A stretch of DNA of 64,000 nt from Gentiana macrophylla (lineage: Eukaryota; Streptophyta; Magnoliopsida; Gentianales; Gentianaceae). Below the pieces are notes generated by a model, which did not search any database, was not told where the DNA came from, and saw only the letters and a program-made list of their open reading frames with translations. Positions 35,061-47,784 of the stretch are shown here, piece by piece (positions within the stretch are counted from its first letter, which is position 1; each line of letters begins with the position of its first letter). Where the stretch lies: contig JAOBSW010001195.1 in assembly GCA_026214975.1 (NCBI GenBank), positions 248,001 to 312,000 on the forward strand, written 5' to 3'. Made by a program: the position numbers and the translations under genes.

Positions 35061-38000
35061 CATCGATAAGTGATTCCCCAAGACACATTTTCCGTGGTCA
35101 AATCATACTTACACAAGAAACTCGAGTCAACTCATACCACTTATGCTCATAAGGTATCCATTATTCGCTACTCGCTATGAATCGAAGTGATGTGTGCATG
35201 TGCATTCAGTTTTATATAATCGAAGCAAGATTAGAGTTTATGCTAACTTCGTAATCTCAACCTACCAACATCAGCATTCCCACTTCTTAAGCCTCGCAAT
35301 GGGTAAAGACATGATGCAATAAGCAAGAGCGTCATCTGGAAGGTTTTTGGACTTGGAGACCGAGAAAAATACTCAAGCCTCTTAAAAATTTGATTTTTTT
35401 CTCATTTTCATCATTTCAAACTTTACCACTTCTCAAGAAAGAAACTTGCTTTAAAAGTAAAGTATGCATTGCAAGAATCCCTCTCTCACGGATTAGTGGA
35501 AGCATTGAATATTACAACAAGCGCGGGGCTACTTTGGTATTAATGTTACTACAAGCCCAGTGTTTAACTTATTGTCAAAACACAGATAATTCTCAAGCTT
35601 ATTACTCCGCTTTGATGGCTAGAAGATAAGAATACATCAGCAGATAAATTCCGACACTAGGTTTGCATAACCAATCATCTACGCAATGTACACATAATTT
35701 CTTCAGTTATTATGATTTGTGCGGTAAAACTCGATTCAAAGATTGAGTAATCGAATAATAAATAACTACTTGCAACAATCGGCATGAATATCCTTAAATT
35801 TACATTCACATAAGTATAAAGTGATCACGTACTCATGCAACTTGGTTCCTTTCCTATCAATTCTTAGCTAGGAACTCACAATACTAAGGGTACGAGATAA
35901 ATAATATGGCATTTATTCAATTTTTTCACCGTTTCATTCAATTTTCAATTATAACATATCATAGCTAAGTCTCCTACCCCCCACTTAAACATGTCATTGT
36001 CCCCAATGACAAATAAAAATGAGAATTTAAGAAAAAGACTTAGCTCTGGAAACGGCTCTCAAGTAGATGCAGAACATCGGATTAATCCAAGCACGTCGTG
36101 GAGAAGCAAGTGAAAACCTGTTTAAGCAAGCCAAACAGAAACTCCACGAGATCGTTAATAACATGTCAATGGGAGTTACAAATTAATGTGGCAGTAATTA
36201 GATATAAAATATCCAAAAACAAATTAAGCCACTTTATTCCATACAACCAATGACAAGTAAAACCAAAGAGTTAAAACTACTCGTTCAGACCTTAAAAATA
36301 AAAATACTAAATAGAAAGAAAGATAAACAAGCAACTAAAGATGGTAATCTTATCTATAATCTCCACCGCTTAAATATGCTTAAAACAATTTGAGAAGACA
36401 AAGATCAAAAAGCATTACCCCATGGGAGAACACGAGGTTTACTAGATTGATAAGATATTTAATCCATCGTAAAAGAGAAACTTGGTCAGGTATAACAGAT
36501 CGGATGTGACCAATTGGTAGAAGATAGGATCAGAAACTCGGCGCAGACGCTTCACGTGTGGATTGGATATCAACAACTTAGGGAGATGTAGCTTCTCCTC
36601 GAAATTACTAATAACCCAATGTATCACGTAAAGGTCAACACCATCATCAACAAGGTCGGATCGGTGTGATATCAAAAACTCATCATCTATATGTGCCGGA
36701 AGGGTTGGAAAAGGGTGAACTTCAAAACTTCCGGTAGAAAGAGAAGTTGGATTTTGATCGAACCGAAAACTTGTTAAAATCTAGCTAGGGTCAGAGCTAC
36801 ACGTACCCCAACTAGGATCACGAAAACCAAAATGATAAAAGATAATCATTAAAACTTAGCAATATTTCCAATTCCGCAACACAAGGGTATTTTGTAAAAT
36901 GGAGGTTTAGAGTATGATGGGTTTAGAAAAAGAAATACAAGGATGGTAAGAAAAGATAAAGGGTGGGTAAGAAATTGTGTTTTGGGTGGGGATTGTTTAA
37001 GGATTGGGTAGGGTGGGAGAGTGAAATAGATGGAAATAAAGAGAGGGGATGAAAGAATGGTTAGAAATGTGATCTGTTAGGCAGATTGGTGAGAGAATAG
37101 AAAGGTTGAAGGGTGAAAAGGTACAAAGGAAAGGATAAGGGTAGTTGCAGAACGAATTGCACACAACTTTGGATTTTCACTCGGATCGCCATTCTAAAAA
37201 GTTTTGGAAGTTGACCAAAATTGTTCTTGTTCGCACCAATCATTCTCTGTTACATTTTCAGTAATTCTCAAGCTCTCTTAATGCTTCCATCTTAAGGTTG
37301 ATTGCTAAATTTCCTTTTCTTTAGCAATTTCTCAACTCTCCTAAGAAACTCTAATTCACGTGGCCTATATTGAGTAAAAAAGTTTTGCACATCCTTAGCC
37401 TAATGGCCATCGGAACACGGCAAAATAAAAAACCTCAACATATGTCACGTTACTCTTATTGGACTCAAAGAAAACAAAACCTAAAATCCTAAAAAGAAAT
37501 CCTAAGGGTTTTAAAGAAGCGATTACGAGTTTAAAGTCCTCAGTTCGACTTTCCAAAAGAATCCTTGTCAGTCATCCTTCTTAGATCGCTAGATGTTGAC
37601 CCTTCAAAGACTATACGGTGGGCTCATCGCTTTTATGGATTAATACCCTTCCCTTGGTTGTGAGACCTAGAAAGCGACATTTATCCATACCATTTATACA
37701 AAGCTCTTACCTCAGCTCTCATTTTAGGAATGAGTGAATTCTAAGAAGATTTAGTCCTAGGGACCCATTTTAATCACATCCTCTATAATGCTGCTTCATT
37801 ATGCTCTCTCAAAACTCACCGTTTTTTTTAGATTGCGAATGCTTAAACTACACAAATTGTTGCTCCCATGGCCACCAGAAGCAATCTCATGCATAGGACA
37901 AGGAGATTTTGACAGAACTACGATGAACTCTTTATTCACTGCTTCCTTCAACTGCTACATGTTTCCTTACACCCTCTAGATGAGACAGATTTGGGGCAGA

Positions 38001-38612
38001 ACCTTCAACACTAACAAAATTAATCTTTTAAACCAACTCCAGGTTAAGATTCATACTCAGGTTCATGTAAAGACTAACTTATGTTCAAAAACCCAAAAGA
38101 TAGTAAAACATAAGCAAAAAAGGTAGTACCTTGCCTTCAACATTGTACCATGAATAATTCGAACCTTAATATTTATTTTCTCGGAGCCATCTTGGTGTTT
38201 TAAAGGTGTTTCTTCCATTGCTTTCCCATCGTAGATTTGTAGCTTCACATGTTGCTGGGTTATTTTCTCAACGCCCGCGAAAATTACTGACTCGGATTAT
38301 TGCTTCCCTGGTTTTTGCAAACAGAAGAAAAACAAAACGAACCGTAGACTGATTTTAACATGGTTTCCCATGCTTCTATCAGACCTACGGATTAAACATA
38401 CGGAGATAAACAGACACGCGAAATTCCGAAAGCAGAACCAGGCTCATTTGGCGAGAGGCGATCTCGGCTGGGAGCGAAACCAAATTATTCAGATTCTGGA
38501 ATTTTTACACAGAAAGCGAACAACGAGAGGACTCAAAAGCATAAACAGACTCTAAAGCAGAAAAACTCGACATGAATAAAAAATTATTTATATATAAAAT
38601 TGACCGTTGGTT
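35061..38612 (-). other. Element D internal, non-coding, with a second hairpin-PPT unit
   Basis: I find no retroviral protein motif in 3.5 kb. At 36010-35993 (minus strand) GTCATTG and CAATGAC form a 7-bp stem around GGGA, and TTTAAGTGGGGGGTAGGAG follows at about 35988-35970, a second polypurine tract about 950 bp before the functional one. The rest is AT-rich with ORFs under 65 codons and looks like eroded sequence. Confidence 0.65.
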
Positions 38613-38629
38613 CCCCGGCAACGGCGCCA
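38613..38629 (-). other. Primer binding site for tRNA-Asp, element D
   Basis: Minus strand TGGCGCCGTTGCCGGGG, six bases inside the 5' LTR end at 38636. Confidence 0.93.
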
Positions 38630-38635
38630 AAAACT

Positions 38636-40349
38636 TGATGATGTAGATCAAGTGAAATTAAAATACTTGACCACCAAAACCAATACTAGCAAGAGAACTA
38701 GGTCCATCGTAGTATAGCTATAGCGAATCAAGGTCGATCCCACAGGGAACCAAATTGTGGATCATTTATATATAAACAATTAATCATTCATGCCGAGCAC
38801 ATAAAGGCGGTCTACGACCAACAAAAGATAATAAAAGTAAAGGACACGACTCGACACAACACATATAAAGACACGTAATTAACCTCCCCAATTATCATGT
38901 TATCGTTTGGATCTAGAAATTCTATATAATTAAGCTAGACTCGACAACTTTTAATCCAATTCGTATTCCTTTTATAGTGGCTACGGGAGTCATCCCTAAA
39001 CTAGATCTAGCTCGGTTAGGCCATCTAGATCACTATGCTACATCACGTGACTTCGCTCGCCGGCCTCCATCTCATATGACTTGCACGCTTACAAAACTAG
39101 GGATGCCGATATTAACCGTATTCCTCACCTAGGCAACATTCCTTTTTTCAGGCGTACTTCCTAGACGATCGCATCAGTCTCCATCCCATTAACACTAACT
39201 TTTAGGTATCATGTTAATCTACGATTTACGTATAACTAGGTGTGCACAATTCCTGTCTGAGCAGATCTAGATCTCATTTGAAAGTCCCGGAAGATCAATT
39301 CATGAGCCGACCTAGAGCCCTATATTGGTATTTCCTAATCATACGCTAATTAAAGCAGACGAGCAACGTAGCCGTAGCCATACCTACTAAGATACGAAAT
39401 TCTAGTGGACAATCACACCATAAAGACGTGGCTAGATTGACGCGGCGAAAACCTAAATCTTAGCGTTTCTACATACGTAACGGATAAAATAGAGACTCAT
39501 AAAGCAATCATATAGATCTACTAAAAACACGGTTGCCGATCATACCAAAGTCATCTATAGGTCACCGGATAACAGATCTGGGCGTGTGGATCCTTATAGA
39601 CAAGGAATCCCCTCTGCCTCATATCGTACCCTTAGATCTACATCGTCCGGTGAAGAACGAACAACCTCAAACGATGAACAATAATTGGGGACTTAATTAC
39701 AAAGAACTAAGAACAAATAAATACAAGAACTTACATTATTGCAGATCTTGCATAAAAACTGCTCTAAGAAAAACTGAAGATTTAATTATGAATTGTGTGT
39801 ATGTATTGAGGTGTGTTTGGGGTGTTCATGCATGCCTTTATTTATAGGGGTTCAAGCTAATTAAGAGATATACTTTAAAATGTCAAAACAAATAAGAGAT
39901 AACTATTGGCCGATCCCCAAAAGATGTAGTGCGCCCCCCTTCATGCATATCCTCAAAGTTGGCGCCATCTTGGAGCCTTTTGTCATGCTTATCCGATCTT
40001 TTCGTGCTAATCCGATATTTATCTTGAATTTCCTTTGATTTATCTTGAGATTTAATTCTTCCATTTGTATTTATCCTCCATAATTATCCAAATCTGCAAA
40101 ATAGATATTTATCCAAAATAAATCATATTTAAATAAAACGGATAAATATAATAAAAACGGATAAATACCGATTTATAAATAAAAACAGATAGATACCAAT
40201 AAAAAATGGACAAATACCAAATTATATAATATAAATCACATACATTAAATAATCCATATAAACAGGTGATTTATCATAAAATATATATTATTACTCTCGA
40301 TTTAAGGTCAACGTTGATGACTTTTACGGGTATAATTTGACCGTCATCA
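38636..40349 (-). repeat. Element D 5' LTR, 1714 bp
   Basis: Near-identical to 33282-35022. TATA box on the minus strand at 39846-39839. The GGATAAATA repeat run (about 40130-40225) has one unit fewer than the other LTR. Confidence 0.93.
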
Positions 40350-40354
40350 TGCTC

Positions 40355-40893
40355 AAGCAGAATGGCATTTAAATCAGCGTATCTATGGTTTAGAAACTCA
40401 GTTGAATGAAGTACTTACTTCTAAAACGATTATCTCAGCAGACCAAATAGAAACCCATCAGTTGGTAAATCAATTTTATGATGCCAAAAAGGGGGAAGCT
40501 GAAGAAGAAAAGCTGGGACTGCTTGATGAAAAGAGGAAGCTGGAAGAGGAACTGAAGAAATGCGAATCAGCAGTAGATCCTTTTATGAAGATAAAAGAAC
40601 TATCTGAAGAGAATCTAATTGAAAAATATAGTCAACCTGGAGAAATGAGAGCTTCTATTTCGAAGGATTTATGGATGAAGTTTGTCAAAGATCATAGCAA
40701 TGTCAAACTCAAGTACAAAGACAAGACTTATGAAGAATCGATTGTTTACTTCTTATATAATCAGTATCATAATCAGAAGATGGTACAGTACAAGAAGTTC
40801 AAGAAGATTGAAGAGAAATTGCAGATCAGAGACAAGACTGAACACATGAAAACTGTTATAGCAGAATTTGAAAATTATTATAAGGATGAATAA
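40355..40893 (+). pseudogene. Copia-1 third ORF, piece 3 (C-terminal part)
   Basis: Open from the end of element D to a stop at 40891-40893. The reading covers NEVLTSKTIISADQIETHQL, then a strongly charged segment with EEEKLGLLDEKRKLEEELKK that looks like a coiled coil, and a basic stretch (KYKDKTYEESIVYFLYNQYH). It has no stops of its own but its first half is the broken pieces 1 and 2. The PPT lies about 270 bp downstream. Confidence 0.68.
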
Positions 40894-41165
40894 GCATTGC
40901 CAAAGCTAGTTTTGTGGAGAAAGTGGAAACTTACAAGTCAAGTAGACTATCTCAAAACCTTCTCCAAGGAAGTCACAAAGCTAGAACATGCTTTTCTACT
41001 TCATCATAAAGAGAAGAAATTTATCAAAGTTACACGTAGAGATGCTTAGATTATATTTCAGTTTTATCAACTGTGTAACTATTCCAGTCTTTGCAGAACT
41101 CTTAATGAAATCCAGTTTCCAGTTTTACATTGTATTTATCTTTAAGCTTTTATTTTAAGGAGGGT

Positions 41166-41190
41166 TTTGGCATCATCAAAAAGGGGGAAA
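41166..41190 (+). other. Copia-1 polypurine tract
   Basis: TTTTGGCATCATCAAAAAGG continues into GGGAAA directly before the LTR; this is the usual tract of SIRE-like elements. Confidence 0.85.
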
Positions 41191-41191
41191 T

Positions 41192-43011
41192 TGTTGGGAA
41201 TAAAATTTAGTTTTGATGATGATTCATCTTATTCAAGAACATGTTTGTTTACACCTCATTGATGAAGTGCTGAAACTAACTGTTATAGTGGAAAGTTAAA
41301 AGATGTCTAGAACTGAATGTATAGGTTTTACTAGAGTCTGATAACTGTATAGGTTATATCAGACAAGCACTTTAATAGATAGAAGTGTCGTAGAACTGAA
41401 ACTGGAAATCATTTAAGAAAATGGAAAACACTTAGACAACAGTAACTGAACTTATGACTGAAGATGTACACCCAAGAACTGAAGTTCACTCAGAACTGAA
41501 GAAGGTAAGTTCGCTGAGAGACACAGACTCGGTTGGCTTATCTATAACCGAAGGCTGAGGAAACAGACTTAGAATTTGAAGAACTGAGGGACATAGACTC
41601 AGTTAAGGAAGATTGAAGTACTGAGGGTTCAAACTCAGTTATGAATATTTTAAGCCGAGACTGTAAAGTTATAATTCAGGTAAGTTTGTGATGGACTGAA
41701 CTGACTTTGTGGGTAGAAGACTTAAGTATCATAAGGTCAATGATATCTTAGATGATCTTTAAAAGGAATGGTGTAATCTGATTTAGTCACATATAATGAG
41801 ATAAATAGAGTACTGATGTTTTGAAGAAGAGTAAAAACTCAGTTAATGCTCTGAGTCAGTTAGTAAACTAAAAACTAACTTACTCAGTATTAAAACTGAT
41901 CAGTAAACTTAGTTTTATAAGTCAGTCATCCAACAAACTGAAAGTACATTGAAACGTTGTAAAGGAAGCAACCATATTGGATGAAATACTGACAAGTCAG
42001 AACGGTCACTAAATATAGCCGTTACAAGATAGACATTGATACAATTCGAATTCAAACGAAATGAACGTTGGACCTCACACTATAAATAGATGACTTTGCA
42101 CCAAGGATGAAACATGAAGATTTAACAAGATTACAAGCATTTTTGTGCACAAGTCTCGTTCATTTGAATTACTATTTGCACTCAACAAGATCTTATATAG
42201 ATTTCTTCAAGTGTTCAAGCTACATCGATCTTATCCAGATTTTGACACTTTGAAGAACCACAAGCGAGAATCAATCAGCCCAAATTTTATCTAAATCAAA
42301 GGTTTATACTATGAAGCAATCCGGTCAAGGAGTTGCCAAGGATAGTTGTGACATTTGCAGTCGGGTAGACTGTGTTTGTGGTGGTAGCTGGTGAAAAGGC
42401 AATACAACCCTCTAAGGACCAGTAGTTCAAGCAGTTGAAAAGCAACCATACAACCTATTACTTAGTTGTTTAGATAGTGACACTAGGGATTAGTCAAGGA
42501 CTATCATATAGGACTTTTTGTAAAAGCGTATCTCAAGGAGTTCTAGTGGAATTTTCCTCCTACATCATAGGGGAAAAGTGGACTGACAGGATTACACCAC
42601 CTGGAACCACTATAATTCTTTCTCTACTTACTTTATGAATTTACATTTTGTTATTTATTTTTACAGCATTTATATTTGTTATACAGCATACTGAAACTGA
42701 AATTGATCGTTATAAGCACACACAGTTCACAAACTGACATTCACCAAAATTCAGTTTTACATACACATCTTTTTCTTATAGAATAACAAGATCCAGATAA
42801 AGGCTAAAATCTATATCCACTGCCGGTTGACTTAGTTTTGTATAAGTCAGTTTGACTTAAACTCAGCTCTGTCAGCTCAACTCCACTCAAGTTAAAACTG
42901 AACTTTAATTGTTAATCAATATGCACTAGACTAAGTTCTCAGTTAGGTTTTTGGTGACAAGTTTATTCACCCCCCCTCTAAACTTGTGTTAGCCTTTCCA
43001 AGGGACCAACA
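41192..43011 (+). repeat. Copia-1 3' LTR, 1820 bp
   Basis: Starts TGTTGGGAATAAAATTTAG, ends AAGGGACCAACA (inverted TGTTGG/CCAACA). Rich in ACTGAA and AACTGAG words. TATA box TATAAATA at 42081-42088 behind CCTCACAC. Copia-2 internal sequence follows at 43012. Confidence 0.92.
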
Positions 43012-45834
43012 TTCTCACAAACAACTTCTCCGGCCTAAGGAAACACGTATCAATAGAGAGTGAGGCTATGGCAGCAGCTTTTGGCACCAGGATGGGAAAC
43101 ATGACCAAAAGACAGTCAGATCATAATCAATGATCATATCTATTGAATCCAAATTATATACTCTGATCAGTACCGCCGAAACCACCAACATCATTCTATT
43201 ACAACAATAGGATGATGCTGCCAAAAATGGGGAAAGAAGTGATAAGCCTGAAGGATCAACAGTCAGACCCCCACACTTCACTGAAGAACAGCTCAGAGCC
43301 AGAGATAGAGAATTAAGAATAAGAAACGAAGTTGATGAACAACAGAGAAATGCATTGGAGGAAAGAGAAAGAGCAAAGAAAGTGATATGTCATGGGCTAC
43401 CTTTTCCAATTCAAAGGAAAGATGATGACAGAGACAAATCAGGCAACCAGCAAAGGCCTGGATCTAGTCAAGCTAGAAGCTCCTCAAGTCAACATCGATC
43501 CAGCACTAGCTAAAGCAGTGTCAGTAGACAAAGACAATCAGCTGGAAGTTTTTCTGGTCAGAAAAGAACCTTCACTGCCTACAGAAACATGGAAGAGAAA
43601 GAGGCAGTAGTTTTGGATAATGTGACAGAATTTTTCAGAAATCAAGATAGCATGTATCCTAACCGGTCACAAGATGAAGCTTGGGAAGATTGGCTTAGTT
43701 ATCAAGATAATGAGATAAGGGTAGATATGGAAAGGATCTACAATGAAGGAAAGAATAAGTATGCATCTCTTAGGAAAATATCCAAAGAAGCAGCATCTGG
43801 CTCAACCAACAGACCTAATCTGTGAGTACCTTCTAATGCGAAAGGAACGGAGGACTTATCTAGTGAGAAGCAGGAAGAATTCAATAACATGGTGAAATAA
43901 TTCCGTCCAATGAGTAGGCTGAACCCATCACAACAATGGATGATGTATAAGGATTTAAGTTTGCAGACCCTCACATTGCTGAATCTAAGAATAGACTAGA
44001 GAAGTACTTTGGAGAGCCATAGGCAAATGAGACTCTGCCTGACTTTCACAGACTCATCAATAGGAAAGTATTCTTGGGCATCTCTGAACACTTTGCTTTG
44101 CGCATCTTTGGAAATGAAAGTTTTCGAAGTTGGTATCTCGGATTTTATCTAATGAAAATAAACAAGTAATAAATTTATAAATCCGGTATACCCCAAGTGC
44201 AGGGATCGTAGTATAGAGGTTAATACCGGGTCGATCTCACAGGGAATCGAGGTTGTTTATCTAGTTTATTAATCTTTCTAAAGATTTGTCACGAAAAACA
44301 CAAAACAAAGTTAAAACGAATACAATAAACTGGACAGAGGGTTGTCAATCCAAAGCCAGGAAAGATAATTGCGAACCTAAAATAACTAATTCTATTCTAT
44401 AAACTAAAAAGAAAACAAACTTCTAAGAAAACAACGAAGAACAAGGCACAAAGATAATTTCAATTAATTTTAACGAAGAACAAGCAATGATCCACCTATC
44501 TCGCAACTCTCAATTTCTACCCTAGATCGTTTAGTGAAGGTTTAATAAAGATGTGGTTCACCTATCAAAGGTATGAATTCCTACTCTCGTAGATAATTCG
44601 CCTATTAATCTTTCATCTCTCGATCTTAAAGATTAACGCTTCCATAACAAAGGTGTAAGATTTCTCAATCTAGCAACCTAGAAATTTAACCTAGCAACTC
44701 TCGTTATTTTTAGGTTAAAAATCTAATCTTTACTACGATGATCTAGGTCTAACAACGATTTTCATCAAACGTTAAACATCACAAAGCAACAATCCATCGA
44801 TATAATTGCATAACAAATAAACACATAATAAAGAAACAAACTGTAAATAAAACTCACAAAGCATCCAAGAATCGAAATCAAGTTGTTGCAGAGATTGGCT
44901 TCACACGCTTGTTCAAATCTCTTAGCCTTTATTCATCGTTACTATAAGTAAAAAGTAAAAGAAAAGGTGTTTAAAGTAGGGGAAAAACTCAGAAAAATCG
45001 CCCCCCAAGGGGCCTGGGGCGGCCAGGGGTGAATTGTGTGTGTTAGGGTTTAGAAAAACGCGACTATTTATAAGTTTCTAGGTCGGTTTAGGCAATGGCG
45101 GCGGCTGGACGCCCGTCCATGAATTCTGGACGCCCGTCCAAGGTGCATAAATTCGTCGAGTCGGGCCGAGCTGGATCAGACGCCCGTCCTATTACTTTCT
45201 GGACGCTCGTCCATAGAAAATCTGAACATCCTGAATCAACTTCTCCTCCGGACGCTTGATCCACTGGGGACGGGACCTCAAACGCAAGGCCCGGACTTGT
45301 AAAGCTTCATTCTACCTTCGACTTGCATCTCCTTCCTTCCATTTAATCTTCAATCAAACATATTTTCAGCTCATTCCTTGCCATGCAAATTGTACCTACA
45401 AGATAATAGAAATGTGCAAAATGTAGAACCATATATATTGATGAAAAATCACTAATAAAATCACGTAAATAGCTCGATTTTGCATTTTAATGATTTCCAC
45501 ACCCATTCTTTCAATATTTCATTTAAACACTTACTTTTCTATAAAAAGTAATAAAACACGAAGGAAATTACTACGAAATAATATCATATATATCGTAAAA
45601 ATCACCGTTAACATTGACTGGAAGGACATGGAAGGTATCTAGACTACAAAGTTCAAGAGGTACAAAGAGAACCTAAGTAAAATGTAGTTGTAGCATTCTG
45701 ATTCAGCCTTGAACTATTTGTTGCCCTTCATGGACGAATAAAATTGCTGACTTTTATTATATTTATTACTTGAATTTTTTGCATACTTATGTTTAGGCTT
45801 ATGAGGGTTTTGGCATCATCCAAAAGGGTGAAAT
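43012..45834 (+). pseudogene. Copia-2 internal 3' region with decayed third ORF
   Basis: A second copia element of the same general type, entered by copia-1. The coding traces are broken: a frame at about 43290-43530 rich in Arg, Glu, Ser and Gln, then 43589-43825 with NVTEFFRNQDSMYPNRSQDE and a following acidic segment. Stops interrupt every frame. After 44130 an Athila-family solo LTR intervenes; host sequence resumes at 45614. The polypurine tract TTTTGGCATCATCCAAAAGG lies at about 45809-45828. I recognise no enzyme motif; the position before the PPT suggests an SIRE-like third ORF. Confidence 0.6.
44131..45613 (-). mobile_element. Athila-family solo LTR, minus strand, 1483 bp
   Basis: Minus strand starts TGTTAACGGTGATTTTT (45613) and ends near GGATACCA (44131). 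It matches the Athila LTRs in overall order: GACGCCCGTCC array (about 45105-45250), TATA-like TTATAAATAG at 45073-45065, GGGTCGATCT motif on the plus strand at about 44230. No convincing 5-bp duplication is visible (GAAGT left, TTGAC right), so the site has decayed or recombined. Confidence 0.82.
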
Positions 45835-47134
45835 TGTTACGAACATTTTATTTGTTTTGATGATGGCCATACCAGTTGTTATAGCAAGCCTGAAATAAGT
45901 TAGAAATCTCTATATAAGTCTTTACTTAGAGTCTGACATGTTGTATAAGATCAGTCAGACAAATATCGTACTACTGGTAGGTTGACAAAGTGAAACAGAA
46001 AATCGGCAAAGTAGAGACAGCCAAGTACCCGTAGAGTAGCATAAAGACAAATGGACTGACTTATAACCAGGGAAGTCTGTGATGACCTTGGATAAGTCTA
46101 AGTTATATAACAAGTGATGAAACTCATTGTTTAAATATGGTGTACACTGATCTCACACAAATCAAAGATTAGTCAAGTACAAGTACTCTTGCTAAATCAG
46201 AGAAACAAAGGAAGCAGTAAACCGGCAAAGTAAACTGTCTACCAGCTAAGTAAGGAGTAGCAATGAAGGGAGATTTCAACAGCTAAGTGAGCAGATCTAC
46301 TTAACCGATCAAGCAACGGTCAAGTAAAGGCACCGTAAGGCAATATATAACTGCCATACTTATTTTCAACGTTCTGAAAATAAGAAGATCAAGCATTAAA
46401 TGCAAAATCAATCAAGGATGGATTTATTATGGACGTTTGAATAAAATCCAGATCACTGAAAACAAGGAGAATATAATCAAAAAAGAATCAAGAATTAATT
46501 CATGATTATTCTCCACATTAAATATCCAACGGACATAAATTCAAATCCTTCTCTTGACAGAAAAATAATACACACATGATATACAAAGAAAAGGAGCAGA
46601 AACTGTGTCAAAATCCTAATCATTCTCTTGAATCTAAAAGAACACATCTAGTGATCAACTCAGCATTCAGAGCATAAAGTCTTATCAAGCACTGAGGTTA
46701 ATCAAGACTCTGTGTATCCAATTCACACAAGTTTTGCAGCAATTGAATCAGAGAAATCTGAGAAGGAGTTGCACCTTTTATTATAACTTCTGAAGGATTT
46801 GTTCCCAAGGAGCAGTGTGTTGAAGACTGAGTCACCAAGGAGTGATAGTCTTGGAGATTGTGAAGCTTGTGTAGCCTAAGACAATTTGACTATTGTATTG
46901 GTGAAAAACAATATTGAATTCCTCCAATCATCACAGGAGAAGAGTGGATTAAGAGATTACACCACCCTGAACCACTATAAACATTTGTGTTCATTTACTT
47001 ACAGCACTTTACCTTACAACATTTATTTACTACACTATATTCAAAATTTGTGTGTGCATAATCTACTTTGAAATAGTTTTTAAGAAGGGACTTATCCGCT
47101 GCCTGATGGGAGTCAACTTTACTGTACTTTGGTA
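45835..47134 (+). repeat. Copia-2 3' LTR, truncated by element E
   Basis: Starts TGTTACGAACATTTTATTTG right after the polypurine tract and resembles the copia-1 LTR in its early TTTTGATGATG and late GACTTATCCGCTGCC segments. It is cut near 47134, where the element E LTR begins. Confidence 0.75.
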
Positions 47135-47784
47135 TGCAGTTTAACCCCCGTTTATCACTTTATTGGCATGTTTTTGGTAGATATAGACCTGTTTGAGAGT
47201 AATATCGAGATTTATATGCGCGGGGAGTTAAACTGTCATATTGATAGTAAACTCTGCCTTTTTTTTGCGATATTTGACTCTTTTCCGAGCACTTGTGTCT
47301 TGTGGAATTATGCGTGGTGTTTTGTTAGTGTGTTTATTGCAGGACTTAGGTGACTCGAGGACCCGGAAGGCGATGTTTTGGACTAAGGGACATGTTCGTG
47401 GCCCGAGAGTTGAATGAAATTCCACTACAAGAAAAATGAGCAATAATTACCAAAATTTAGTGTGGGGACGAAAATCCGGTCATTAACAACGAATATTATG
47501 TTTTTTTGGTGATGGTTTAAAATTTGTCTAGCTAATACTTAAAAGCATTAGTTACGAATCCTTGATCCAATCACTATTGCATAAAAATATCCTCACCCAT
47601 AAATAATAACAGTTCGCCTCTTATAAAAAAAATCCCCTAAAGGAAAAAATAACATTTCAGAACCCCTCTCCACATAAACATCCTCACCCTACATCCTCCC
47701 ACCGTTCCAAACTAGTCAGCGACAAACTGTGGAGAGATGCCGCCAAGACAATCGACGGTGAACTCAGCCACCAGTCAAACCTGG

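Larger units (their letters stand above)
33282..40349 (-). mobile_element. Element D: complete non-coding LTR element, TSD TGCTC
   Basis: LTRs at 33282-35022 (3') and 38636-40349 (5'), internal 35023-38635, flanked by TGCTC at 33277-33281 and 40350-40354. The tRNA-Asp PBS next to the right LTR and the PPT next to the left one fix the minus orientation. No gag or pol is visible in the 3.6-kb interior. LTR ends are TGATGA/TCATCA. Confidence 0.95.
9050..43011 (+). mobile_element. Copia-1: SIRE-like Ty1/copia element, multiply interrupted
   Basis: Pieces in order and on the same strand: integrase, RT and RNase H (9050-11217); a third ORF in three pieces (25343-26732, 32841-33281, 40355-40893); the copia-type PPT (41166-41190) and 3' LTR (41192-43011). 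Between them lie the Tekay-like remnant, element B with CACTA-1, element C and element D. A pol followed by a long coiled-coil-rich third ORF and this PPT type is the SIRE/Maximus plan. The 5' LTR and gag are outside the window to the left. Grouping the pieces as one element is an inference from order, orientation and the clean excision of C and D. Confidence 0.8.
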
